Origin: Tetragonia tetragonoides
Lineage: Eukaryota; Streptophyta; Magnoliopsida; Caryophyllales; Aizoaceae
DNA length: 64,000 nucleotides
Assembly: GCA_038025085.1 (NCBI GenBank)
Contig: CM076140.1
Coordinates: forward strand, 29,065,001 to 29,129,000
Direction: 5' to 3'
Below the pieces are notes generated by a model. That model worked only from the letters and a program-made list of their open reading frames with translations, searched no databases and was not told where the DNA came from. Below, one piece after another: positions 1-10,037 of the stretch (position 1 is its first letter; every line of letters starts with the position of its first letter). Both the position numbers and the translations under genes were made by a program.

Positions 1-918
1 TCTGAGTTTGAATGGAAGGTTAACCACGTCTTAGTGCCTGCTCTGAAGGACATCTGTGAAGTTGCTGGTCAAAAAGGCGCAAACTTGTGGATAACTTTAG
101 AAGGCGCTTCATGCCTCAAAAGTTCAGAGACTACGCGCATCCTTACACGCCATGTAGGAAGATGAAGCCAAGGAGGAAGGATGATCATGATACACCTCCT
201 GGATCGAAGCAAAACCCCGTCGATGTCTAGTAGTTTAGTTGACTAAGGTTAATCTTTTGTTTTAGAAACATTATTTCATTATTGTGATGACCCTGCGTGG
301 TCAAGATTGGTGTGGGGTGATGTAGTTTCCCAAGCAACAAATATTCGTTATTGTTAATTTTTTTGCAATCTATCTTATTGCAAAACTATTTTATTCGATT
401 ATATGATTTTCGTTGAGATTTGTTTACATGATTGTCGTTATCACATAATTGCATGGTTGACTGAAAGCTTTGAATGCTATCTCATATCGTCGTGACATGA
501 TGGGAAATCCATATCGAAATTATGGCAAAAATTTCATTGAGCATCATCAAATCAATTGTGAGCCAAGAGATAAAGCATATCAATATGATTACGTGAGATT
601 GTTTATTGCCTTACTAAACTAGTATGGAGCCTCAATATGTGAATTATGAATGTCATTGTCTATTCTTGTGAGACCAATGTGTCTAAAGTGTACATGCCTA
701 TCGAACTATTATGCATGCAAACTGAGAACAATAAACCAAGTATGTTGCTTAGACCTACAATGTAAGGTCGATCATCGAAACTTTTTTACTATTTGCTAAA
801 TGTCAAGAGAAAGGTTTCAGTCACATCCTATATCTCTCAATTAGACCTTAATGGGTCGAGATGTGCAAATTGTTTGAATGGTGTTCATACCATTACTTTT
901 ATATTCTCAGATCGTGAA
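1..918. other. Unassigned sequence left of the Tekay gag
   Basis: No recognisable gene or LTR end is visible. Two short overlapping reading frames at 1-230 could be the decayed 3' end of a coding region: one is open from base 1, and a second, strongly basic one ends at TAG near 228. I recognise neither. The rest (about 230-918) is AT-rich. The 5' LTR and the tRNA-Met primer site (TGGTATCAGAGC type) expected just before a Tekay gag were not found, so the left end of the outer element is undefined or rearranged. Confidence 0.4.
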
Positions 919-1845
919 ATGACAACCAACACCGATAGGATTGCTTGACTTGAGGATGGTCTGACTAATGTGGTCGAGATCATGGTGCGACGGTTAGAAC
1001 GCCAAGAACAGATGGAAACCGCACAAGCATCTGAAACGCACAGTTTCCGGGACTTTGTTGCTCTTAAACCCCCTACGTTCGACAGTGGTGCTGATCCGAC
1101 TAAACTGGAGAACTGGATTATTGAGTTCGAAAAATTATTCCTGGCTACGAGTCAGCCTAACAACATGAAGATTAGCTCTGCGACTTATTACCTGAAGGGT
1201 GAGGCTAATAAATGGTGGAGTGATGTACGAACGGACTTATTTGCAGTGCCAAACTATAATTGGGATCGTTTTAAGGAATCCATTCGTGCTAAATTTTATC
1301 CTAGTTTCCAGTGACGCTTGAAACAGCGCGAGTTTGAAGGGTTGAGCCAAGACAAGCTATTTGTGGCCGACTATGCTGCCAAGTTCAATGAGCTTGCTAT
1401 TTTTGCTCCAAATCTGTTGACAACTGAAGCTAAACGAATCAAAAGGTTCGAGGATGGACAGAAATGGGACATTTAGTGTTTTGTCGCTGGACAATCTGTC
1501 ACTTTTCAGGAATCTTATGACAAGGCCCTAAATCAGGAAAGAATGGTAGGACGTTGTGATTCACATTTGGGAAAGAACAAGCGTGACGAACACAATTCCT
1601 CGTATCCGAACAATGGCAACAAAAGGCCAAGACCAACTGGCAACAACAACAATTACCAAGGTGGTGGTCAGAACCACAGTGCAAATAGGAATAGTGACTC
1701 GAACAGTCATCGAGCTACGATAATGGCTAGAAGGAATACGCCTTGTACTCATTGTAACAAAATGCATCCTTGTAAGAATTGTCGTGGTGACGTGCTGCAG
1801 TGCTATGAACGCAACAGATCTGGACATAAAGCTTCTGAGTGTTGA
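919..1845 (+). pseudogene. Tekay gag polyprotein, broken
   Basis: The likely start is ATG 919. An in-frame TGA follows nine codons later, where an Arg (CGA) would fit. A retrotransposon gag core follows, with the typical LENWIIEFEKLF and KGEANKWW motifs at about 1105-1215. Another TGA lies at 1313 and a TAG near 1474. The Asn/Gly-rich tail leads to a CCHC zinc knuckle at about 1798-1842, in which the second Cys is replaced by Arg (C-x2-R-x4-H-x4-C). The frame is otherwise kept, so decay is mostly by point change. Gag would form the cytoplasmic particle that packages element RNA. Confidence 0.85.
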
Positions 1846-1869
1846 AGCCGTGGAAGAAATGGAAATGGG

Positions 1870-2619
1870 TTGAACCGCGATAACAACTACAATCGTGGTG
1901 GAAACGGAATTGGTTATCGTGGTAATGGTGGTAACTATCGTGGTCAAGGAGGTTACAACAACAACCGCAAAAATGCTGCTCCTGCTGTAAACAATCAAGC
2001 GCAAGTTCCTACACCTTTCAACCCTGCGCCGAACAACAACAACAACAACAACAATAGAGGGGTTAGTGGCAGAGTTTATGTGATGAACCGCAATGAGGCA
2101 AAAGTAAACCCGAACGTGATCGCTAGTACTTTTCTCATTAATTCTTATCCCGCTTTTGTTTTGTTTGATAGTGGTGCATCACATTCTTTTCTTTCTGAGA
2201 GCTTTACTACGAAAATAGGCCTAGAACCTAGTTCTATGTATAGGGTGAATATTATAATGCCTAATGGGTCGAATGTTAGTTGTAACTCGTTGTATAAGAA
2301 GTGTCCGATTAGTATAGATAGTTCTGAGCTACCTGCAAACTTGATTCAAATCAAGTTGAAGGAATTTGACATTTTTTTGGGAATGGACTGGTTAGCCAAG
2401 TATAGGGCTAAGATCGAGTGTTTCGAACAACGTGTTTCTTTGCAAGGACTTAGAGGTAAGAAGATCTCCTACCGAGGAGTTGTGGTCAATCCTAAACTGA
2501 AGGTGATGGCGACCATGAAAGTCAAAGAGTGTGTGACTAAGGGTGAAGCAATTTACTTCTGTAATGTGGTGTATACAAGGTGCGAGATGGAAGCTCCGCA
2601 GCCTATTCCTGTTGTTTAG
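1870..2619 (+). pseudogene. Tekay aspartic protease region
   Basis: An open frame of 249 codons begins in the Asn/Gly-rich linker after the zinc knuckle. The retropepsin active-site motif LFDSGASHSF lies at about 2161-2190, and the second conserved block (IFLGMDWLAKY) at about 2370-2403. The enzyme would cleave the Gag-Pol polyprotein. This is the best preserved stretch of the element, but a TAG at 2617-2619 separates it from the RT and the upstream gag is broken, so no functional polyprotein can be made. Confidence 0.85.
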
Positions 2620-4026
2620 GAGTACGACGACGTATTTCCTGTACAGATTCTCGGAATGCCTCCACAACGCATTATCGACTTTACAATCGACCTAGCTCCA
2701 GGTTCCGCACCAATTTTGAAAGCACCTTATCGCATGGCACCTGCCGAGATGAAACAACTGAAGATAACACTTGAGGACTTGTTGGAGAAGGGATACATAC
2801 GTCCGAGTGTATCGCCTTGCGGTGCTCCTATTTTGTTCGTGAGAAACAAGGATGGTAGCATGAGACTGTGTATCGACTATCGAGAGTTGAACAAGATCAC
2901 GATCAAGAATTGATACCCACTTCCCAGAATTGACGATCTGTTTGACCAACTGTGTGGACCGTCTGTTTGCTCAAAGATAGACTTACGATCAGGATACCAT
3001 CAGTTGAGGATTTCCGAGCCTGACATTGCAAAGACCGCGTTTACGACGAGGTATAGGCACTACGATTATTTCACTGTGATGCCTTTTGGATTGGATTAAC
3101 TGTACGTTCCAGCCTTACCTAGACCAGTTTCTTGTAGTCTTTATTGATGATATCTTGGTTTACTCGAAGAACGCTGACTAGCATGAACAACATTTACGAA
3201 CTATATTGGAGATCTTGCAAAGACATCAACTTCACGCCAAGTTGTGGAAGTGTGAGTTTTGGCTAGAGACTGTATCTTTCTTAGATCACGTGGTGTCTAA
3301 GGATAGTGTGGCCGTAGATCCAAAGAAGATTCGAGCTGTTACAGATTGACCTAGACCGACGACCGTGATCAAAGTTCGGAGTTTTCTTGGACTCGCTGGC
3401 TAATATAGAAGGTTTGTAGAATATTTTTCAAAGATTGCGCAGCCTATCACAAACTTAATGAAGAAAACCACAAAGTTTCAATGGTTTGACAAGTGCAAGA
3501 CTAATTTCTAAGAGCTGATGAAACGTCTTACAAGTGCACCGTTTCTGAGTCTACCTTCTGGAACAGATGGATATTAAGTCTACAGTGATGCATCTAAGCA
3601 TGGCTTAGGTTTTATTTTGATGCAACACGACAAGGTCGTGGCTTACGCCTCAAGACAATTGAAGAAGCACGAGGATAATTACCGTACGCCAAGAAAGAAC
3701 TTGTTGCTGTCGTATTCGCACTGACGATTTGGCGACGTTACCTGTATCGTTCCGCACTCAAAATGTTCACTGATCACAAGAGTCTCAGATACATTTTCAC
3801 ACAGAAAGAGTTGAACATGCGCCAAAGGAGATGGCTAGAACTTTTGACGGAGTACGACATTGACATTCAGAATCATGAGGGTGAAGCGAATGTAGTCGCT
3901 GACACTTTGAGTAGGAAGACTCAACATACCTTAAACACTAGTTTAATGCTTTCTAAAGAGATCATACGTGACTTACAAAGCCTCAAGGTGGAGATTGTGT
4001 TTCTAGGTGATGTTCAGTGTACCTAA
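2620..4026 (+). pseudogene. Tekay reverse transcriptase and RNase H, broken
   Basis: The RT N-terminal block ([14 protein letters not shown]) lies at about 2870-2912, followed by a TGA, and the [11 protein letters not shown] block at about 2970-3005. After MPFGL (about 3080-3095) a segment is missing and the sequence resumes near the FIDD catalytic box (about 3139-3160). Further stops follow at about 3347, 3402, 3510 and 3576. RNase H residues are seen in [10 protein letters not shown] (about 3580-3610), and an open C-terminal part at 3763-4026 ends at ADTLSRK. RT/RNase H would copy element RNA to DNA. Here it is dead. Confidence 0.85.
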
Positions 4027-4689
4027 GCACATATGACTGTTCGACAGACGTTACTGGAAGAGATCAAGGATAGACAAGGTGGTGACGAGGTTCTTCGGAG
4101 GATTCTACACCACAAAGACGAGGGTAGGTCCAAAGACTTCACTTTGCACCAAGATGGAATTTTGGGATTTCGAGAACGTGTATGTGTACCCAATGACCCA
4201 GCTATCAAGAGTCAGATTCTGGGTGAAACTCATAATACGTCGTATTCTGTACATCCTGGTGGATATAAGCTTTACAAATATCTTCGCCAAGTGTTTTAGG
4301 GGAAAGGCATGGAACAAGAGGTCGCTGAGTTCGCCCCGAAATGTCTGGCATGCCAAAAGGTCAAGATCGAGCACAAGAGTACAATCACAGGAAGTTCCTA
4401 ATTGGAAATGCAATTCGATTTCTATGGATTTTGTCATGGGTTTACCTTTGACGACACAAAAAAAGAACAATGTTATTTTGGTAGTAGTAGATCGTTTGAT
4501 GACGGTCGCGAGATTCATCCCATTGAATGACACTTGGAAAATGGAGAAGCTAGCTAACGCTTATGTCAAGGAAGTCAAGAGACTTCATGGTGTACCCGAA
4601 GATATTGTTTCTGATTGAGACTCGAGATTTCTCTGTCACTTTTGGCAGAAACTACAAGAAGATTTTGGAAGCAAATTGAAGTTTAGTAT
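4027..4689 (+). pseudogene. Tekay integrase, N-terminal part
   Basis: This holds the HHCC zinc-binding region (HPGGYKLYKYL at about 4252-4290, CLACQKVK at about 4348-4370) and the start of the catalytic core: SMDFVMGLPL with the first Asp at about 4420-4450 and the second Asp near VSD at 4610-4617. One stop (4297-4299) and one frameshift (near 4395) are present. The frame runs into the LTR of element B at 4690. The remaining core with the catalytic Glu, the C-terminal domain and the chromodomain lie at 44743-45540. Confidence 0.85.
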
Positions 4690-5899
4690 TGTAAGGACCT
4701 GGGATTTCTACGGCCACAGAGTGCGTCCATATAGAAAATTTGTAAGCTAGGGGCTTTAGATAAGTTCAAGGGACCATCGAGTTAGAAAAGCTTTTGAAAA
4801 GACTTGAATTGAATAAAAACCATGAAAGAGTTCACAAATCTGCTCTCGGCGTTTTATTGAAGGGACAAACCGAAGGGACAACCCAATAGCGCGATAAGTG
4901 AACTAATCATATTTTTACAATGAATCCCGCTCATATAGAACATATGAGTACCCAAGAATAAAATGTTCGGGGACGAAGGTACGAGGTGGGAAGGTGTGAG
5001 GCACCCAACTCGCTCATTTATGACGGCCTCTACTAACTCAAGTTTGCTTAATAAATTAAAGACATGATTCCCACACAAACGGGATTAACAACCTAGACTT
5101 CGACTATTAATTGGTTCATCACAAGCATCACATCATTTATTATTGACCGTTATTTAGACATGCACTCGATTGACAAATTGAGTAGAACAACGACTAGACA
5201 TGCTTGGACAGACAATATTTAGGAAGCAATAAAAGACGTTTACTAGCTTGATATCTACATTATTACTACTAGAAAATAGACAATTAGACAAGTAATTTAA
5301 TCTGAGCCCTTAGGAGTTTGTACATGAACTGTAGGCTATATTTGACAAAAATAGTAAAGACAATATCTCATGTTTGGAAGAAAGAGGGGAAAGCTCAGTG
5401 TTAATACTCCTGAGAATAGAGGTTGTCAACTGTAGACTGTGTGTTATAAACTGAGGGAGGAGGGTCGTATTTATAGGCGCAGGAAGTAGGGTTGGACGGG
5501 TGAAGAGGAGCTGAAATTTGGATTTTGGGCTGAAAAGTAGTCGGGCTTGGAGACTTAGCGAGGGCCGCTAGCGACCGACATCCATTTCTTTTTTAATTTT
5601 CGGAAGAAATTTAGTGTTCCGAAAAGTATGAAAAGAGCCTTTTACCCTTCTGCGGTAAAAGACGGTTCTACCCCCGATTCGCAACTTGGCGACCGGGAGT
5701 CGGAAAAAGTCATGAAAAGTGTCGTTGGAAAGCTCTTGAACGGGGCTTTTGAATGGGACTGGAATGAAGGAGTGATCGAGGAAAAACCTAAGACGTTATT
5801 TTACCTAATAAAGCAAAAATAGCATTCAAGCTTATAAATTACTCCTTTCATCATCGGGCTTTTGTGGAGAAATCTGAATGCGCGTTTTTGGCGTCTACA
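4690..5899 (-). repeat. Element B 3' LTR (left copy)
   Basis: This matches 43421-44742 over its length and has TG...CA ends. On the minus strand a TATA box (CTATAAATAC) lies at about 5467-5476. Upstream of it is a short GC-rich patch (GGCCGCTAGCG, about 5555-5567). The right LTR is about 110 bp longer at this patch, which contains most of its CCGCT/AGCGG array, so this copy has lost the array or the right one gained it. A 64-74 codon reading frame inside is present in both LTRs and looks non-genic. Confidence 0.9.
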
Positions 5900-5917
5900 G
5901 AAACCCCATTTTGATCG
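5900..5917 (-). promoter_or_regulatory. Element B polypurine tract region
   Basis: The sequence just inside the left LTR reads, on the minus strand, GATCAAAATGGGGTTTC. That matches the position and style of the tracts of element A (AAAGTAGGGGCTTC, 35308-35321) and element C (CCAAAGTGGGGGCTTC, 25002-25017). It would prime plus-strand DNA synthesis and fixes the element's orientation. Confidence 0.7.
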
Positions 5918-6211
5918 AGCTTAAGTAAAAGCGAAGATCAAAGTATTCCGAAGGCGACATGCAGGATGCTGATGTGCACATGGTGTGTGAGAGTGAACAA
6001 TATGTATGCAAATGAAGACAAACCCAAGTTGGGACATGCTCGTAGTGTGCTAAGATTTCATCTCTGTGAACACAAGAAAAATAAAGTTTCTTGGTTAGCA
6101 GGATAGAACACCGCTCGTAGATGGTCTAAACGTCTGCAGGGGACCTGTATTCAGAGTGAATGAAAAATATAGTAATACTTTAAGAATGATCAACGTAGAG
6201 TGCTTCGACAA

Positions 6212-6450
6212 ATAGTGACTAAACACCGCTCGGTGGGTGCCGAGATTCCGTCCCTGTATGAGAGACAAAAAAGTCGACGACACAGCGCGATTAAAAATAA
6301 CTGTTGTAAATGGGAAGTAACACTGGTGAGAGTGAATAGTATAAATACTTTATTCTGAGCAAACAGTGACTAAGCACCACTCGGCGGATGCCGAGCTTCC
6401 GTCTCTGCATGACAAACAAAAAAGTTGACGAGACAGCGCGATTAAAATGA
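6212..6450. repeat. Two copies of a ~90-bp block about 150 bp apart (element B 3' region)
   Basis: The blocks at about 6212-6301 and 6361-6450 share most of their bases, starting near AGTGACTAA and ending near CAGCGCGATTAAAA. Each contains a short inverted repeat: CTCGGCGG-ATGCCGAG in the second copy, a weaker form in the first. They lie in the untranslated 3' region of element B beside its 66-bp tandem array. Confidence 0.7.
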
Positions 6451-6469
6451 CGGTTGTACAATGGTTAGA

Positions 6470-6905
6470 ACATATGAATAGTTTAAATGCAATAGCTTAA
6501 GCAATCATTGACTGAAACATATAAAGACAAAGCACAGTATAACCGCAATAGTTTAAGCAATCATTCACTGACACAAAATAACTGACCTCGTAGAAAGGAC
6601 AGTTTAACCACAATAGTTTAAGCGATCATTGACTGACCCGAATAAGTGACCTCGTAGAAAAAGACAAATTAACCGCAATAGCTTAAGCGATCATTGACTG
6701 ACCCTACTTTATGAGTTTGTAGAAAAGGGACAGTTTAACCGCAATAGCTTAAGCGATCATTGACTGACCGGACTTTGTGAATTCGTAGAAAAGGACAGTT
6801 TACCGCAATAGCTTAAGCGGTCATTGACTGACCCGACTTTGTGACTTCGTAGAAAAAGGACGGTTTAACCTCAATAGCTTAAGCGGTCATTGACTGACCT
6901 GATTT
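6470..6905. repeat. ~66-bp tandem repeat array in the element B 3' region
   Basis: Units start with (A)ACCGCAATAGCTTAAGC at about 6541, 6606, 6671, 6737, 6801 and 6867, spaced 65-66 bp. A partial earlier copy lies near 6490. Each unit contains GATCATTGACTGACC and a TTCGTAGAAAAGGACAG stretch. Units differ by point changes, with the later copies more alike. The array lies between the PMD-type gene and the polypurine tract, the usual 3'-UTR site for satellites in Ogre/Tat elements. Confidence 0.9.
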
Positions 6906-7149
6906 TCGAAACTGGTTGTCCTATAAAAATTTGACCAATCCGGGTGATTTATATTGTCGGGGCATACCTGGACTTGTGTATTTGGGACCTGCAAAACAAT
7001 TGGGTTAGTTTTTTAACTGATAATACTTGGTAACGTAAGATGGACCAGTTGTTGGATTTTTAATTGGTGGGCCAAAGGGACATGCTTCCGCGCGCTCGGT
7101 ACTAATCTTTGCCGCGAACAAACTGAAATAACGGTTTCTTGGCTGGAAC

Positions 7150-7270
7150 AAAGTCGTGGGACAGCAGGAGGGGGCCGCGTGTGCAGGCCGGGTAGGGCCG
7201 CTAGCGGCCCAGGCCAGCGGCGCTGGGCTTTTGGCGAGAGCCGCTCGCGATGCTAGCGGCGCTCAACTTG
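7150..7270 (+). promoter_or_regulatory. GC-rich CCGCT/AGCGG array upstream of the element B PMD gene
   Basis: This is a dense run of half-sites, including GGGCCGCTAGCGGCCC, CCAGCGGCGCTGGG and AGCCGCTCGCGATGCTAGCG, in otherwise AT-rich DNA, about 290 bp upstream of ATG 7556. The same kind of array lies upstream of the TATA boxes in the element LTRs and the other antisense genes. No clear TATA box is seen here. A promoter role is inferred from position only. Confidence 0.5.
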
Positions 7271-7555
7271 AGCAGGCTAAAACAATTTATTGCGAATTTC
7301 TTTTCTTATTTTGCTGCATTGTTCTTCTTCTTCGTCGAGAGCCTTCTCGAGAGCCAACCCCATTGTTGAGTGCTTCAACTTCTTCAAGGTCAGTCAATTC
7401 TTGACCAAATTCTTTGGTGTTTGTTTTGAATTTGTTTATTTTTCCGCCTAGTTGCTAAACTTTGGGTTGCATTGTTGAATGGGTACTTGTTTCTTGCGAA
7501 TCTGAAACTTGAAATTTTCACTTGTAGTAGAGACAGAAAATTTCATTCTTCTTCT

Positions 7556-10037
7556 ATGGCTCCCAAGGATAAAGGGAAACGTCTCCCATGGGTGAGGAGG
7601 AGGAAAACCGGGACGTCTTTCGTACTGGGCTTCCATCTTCTAGTACACCCCTTCCTCGACATGTAGATGGGGCAAATTTGTACCAGAATTCGTCTATACG
7701 CGTGGACTGGCGCCCGTCTGGGATTTGGGACCGTAGTGTTTTGCTACTGGACAGGCAGAGTCATTTTTCTAACCTTTAGCTGGTATGTTTCTGACTCTCT
7801 CATTTTTTGGTTCTGTTAGTATTTTATTTTTTTTGAACTGAAAAATTTGAACTGTTAGTGCTTCGGTACACGAACAAATTGGGATTTGTACTGGATTGGT
7901 GGTCAGCTGTATATAATTTGTGTAGAATTATTTGAGCTGTATTCGTAGCATATGGGGTGTTGAGAAAATTTCATTTGTTGGCTAGGGTATTCGTGTTCTG
8001 CTGCAGGCTCATGGGTCCACTTCTCATTGGGCCAAGATGTTGGACACATTTTTTGTGAGAGTTAGGGAGATAGTGCAGGGTTCGGGTTTTGAGCTCCTTT
8101 TGTCGGTTATCCCGGCTTGTCACGCTAGGGATACCAGGATAAATGCCCGGGGGGTTATTTGAGAGATTTTGGGATACATGAACACTTTCCACACAGCTGT
8201 GGGGGAGATGTTTCCTACCCCCTATCAGTTTTTTGTACTAACAGGCTTGTCCTTTAGAGGGTGTCGCATTCAGTACGACGCAAGTTATTATCGGCAGAAT
8301 GATTGGTTGCTTGAGCTATGCGGGCCTGTGTCTTCCCATTTTAGAGATGACCGAGTTTCCTTGCTGAGGTTATGGGAAGCCTTGGCGGAGCAGGGACTTA
8401 CTGAGGAGAAGAGGGCTCGTATTTTCTTGGCTTACCTGTTGGGGGCGACTATTTTTTCCCAGAAGAAGAGTGTGTGTCAGGTTGGCTTCTTGACATGTTT
8501 AGACGACCTGTCTAAAGTTCATGAGTACAACTTTGGTGCTCCCGCGTATGCTTCTTTAGTGAGGTGGTGCAGCCAGCCTTGCAGGCCTAAGCCGACGAGT
8601 CGGAGGGTGTCTATCTCGGGCCCGTGGAGGATACTGGAGGTAGGCATATATGTTTCCCTTTTGTTTCCATATGCATCCTTTGTAGGAGAGCTGTATCTTA
8701 TCTTTTTTTGCTTGTATAGCAGCTGTGATTCTTTGAGTATTTTCCGGTTTTGGTCCTCACTGTCATGGTTTGAGGATGTTCCCACTAGGTTCACGGTGGG
8801 TCGGTAGGGATAACCACCTATTTTCCTCTTTGGAGCATTTCCGGGCTACCTTTGAGAGTCATGCTGCGTCTGAGGTATGTTGCCTTTGATTTGCTTATGT
8901 ATGTTTTTTTTTTGGTCCATTTGATGTGAATGAACTTTGATCTTGTAATCTGCAGGCGTCGTGGACTTCCTTTGACGGTATTCCCGGGGTTCCTCCCCAT
9001 ATTACCACCGAGTCCTTTAGAGCATCCACCTTGCGGGTAGTCTTTGAGGGGCCATTTGGCTTTGTGTGGTACTTGCGGGATCATTTGACTCGGCTGGTCT
9101 ATCCTGTCTTGGGTGGTCATTTGGTTCCGGAGGACCCTCCTATGACCATTTTCTACCTGCGCAGCCTGAGCGTAGAAGATTTAGGGGTCGTGACTCAAGG
9201 AATGGCGGCCATGGAGTTTGTTGAGCCGGAGATTGCTGGTTTGGATCGTACAGCTGTGTATCTGGCCTATTGCTTGAGTCGTCTGATGCCGGAACTTTCT
9301 TCTGAGGTAAGAACTTTATTTGTGCCTTTTCAGCTATGTGTGTGATAAACTGACTTTTGTGCTTTGTAGGCGGATCATTTAGCTCCTCAGGGTCCCAGGA
9401 GGTCCCATTCCAGAGTTCCTCGTGGGCAGCCCCCAAGTGCAACCTTGTCAAATAACGAGGTGAGGTATATTGGTGAGAGTGGGGGCCGCATAGTAGAGGA
9501 GTTCCCTCTACACACTGCTGATGGAGAGGCCGTAGAGGGCTTACCCTTGCCTGATGGTTTTACGGGGGTAAGTTTTTATCCCTTCTCGCTCTCTCTTCTT
9601 TTTTTTTGTATTGCTTTTGCATGCTGACTATATCTTCTGTGTCTTCCTGTAGCCGAACCGGGAGCAGACTTCTCAAGTCTTCAAGCTCATTCATCTATTG
9701 AAGAAAGGCTATAGCCGGGTGATGGGTAAAGGGAAGAGTTCTCGGTCTGGGACTTCTAGTGTAAGTACACTTTTGTCTTTTGTTTAGCTAAGTGGAGTGC
9801 TTAGTCTAACATTTGGTGTTGATTGTGTGTAGATGTCACGGTCTTCTTCCTCTGTGGGACCCCGACAATCGTCTGCTGCGAGGACCTCTTCGGCGAGCAG
9901 GCCGTCTGTTGCTCATTCACCTATTGTAGCTGCGACCAGGCCTCCTGTTGATGAGGCGCTCAGAACTTCTATGCCGCACCTTCCTGTGCCTGAGATGTTT
10001 TCTCCAGCGGGTTTTCAACCTTCTTTGGGTAGCAGGC
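7556..10037 (+). pseudogene. Element B plant-mobile-domain (PMD)-type gene, exons 1 to 7 (5' part)
   Basis: The exons, bounded by GT-AG sites, are 7556-7782, 8007-8639, 8723-8874, 8956-9306, 9370-9567, 9653-9760 and 9833-10037. Exon 7 continues at 36850. Start ATG 7556 (MAPKDKGKR) matches the start of the element A homologue (MAPKLRGGR). Exon 2 carries the PMD-like core with GEMFPTPYQFFVLTGLSF. Exon 4 is fully open. Lesions are a frameshift in exon 1, a TGA in exon 2 (8159-8161, likely Trp), TGA codons and a frameshift in exon 3. It runs antisense to B's gag-pol. PMD proteins are plant nuclear proteins also found in transposons; the function of this copy is unknown. Confidence 0.75.

Noticed and set aside
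250..918. Possible diverged copy of the Tekay 3' LTR (a few shared phrases such as GCAAAAATTTCATTGAGCAT)
   Set aside because: Shared phrases are short and AT-rich, no LTR end or primer site was found, and order could not be confirmed by eye.
4854..5078. 74-codon minus-strand frame, present again at 43585-43809
   Set aside because: It occurs in both LTRs of element B only because LTRs are copies. No domain and no start context; treated as LTR sequence.
6470..6905. CRISPR-like regular repeats
   Set aside because: The units are contiguous 66-bp tandem repeats without unique spacers, in a plant genome.
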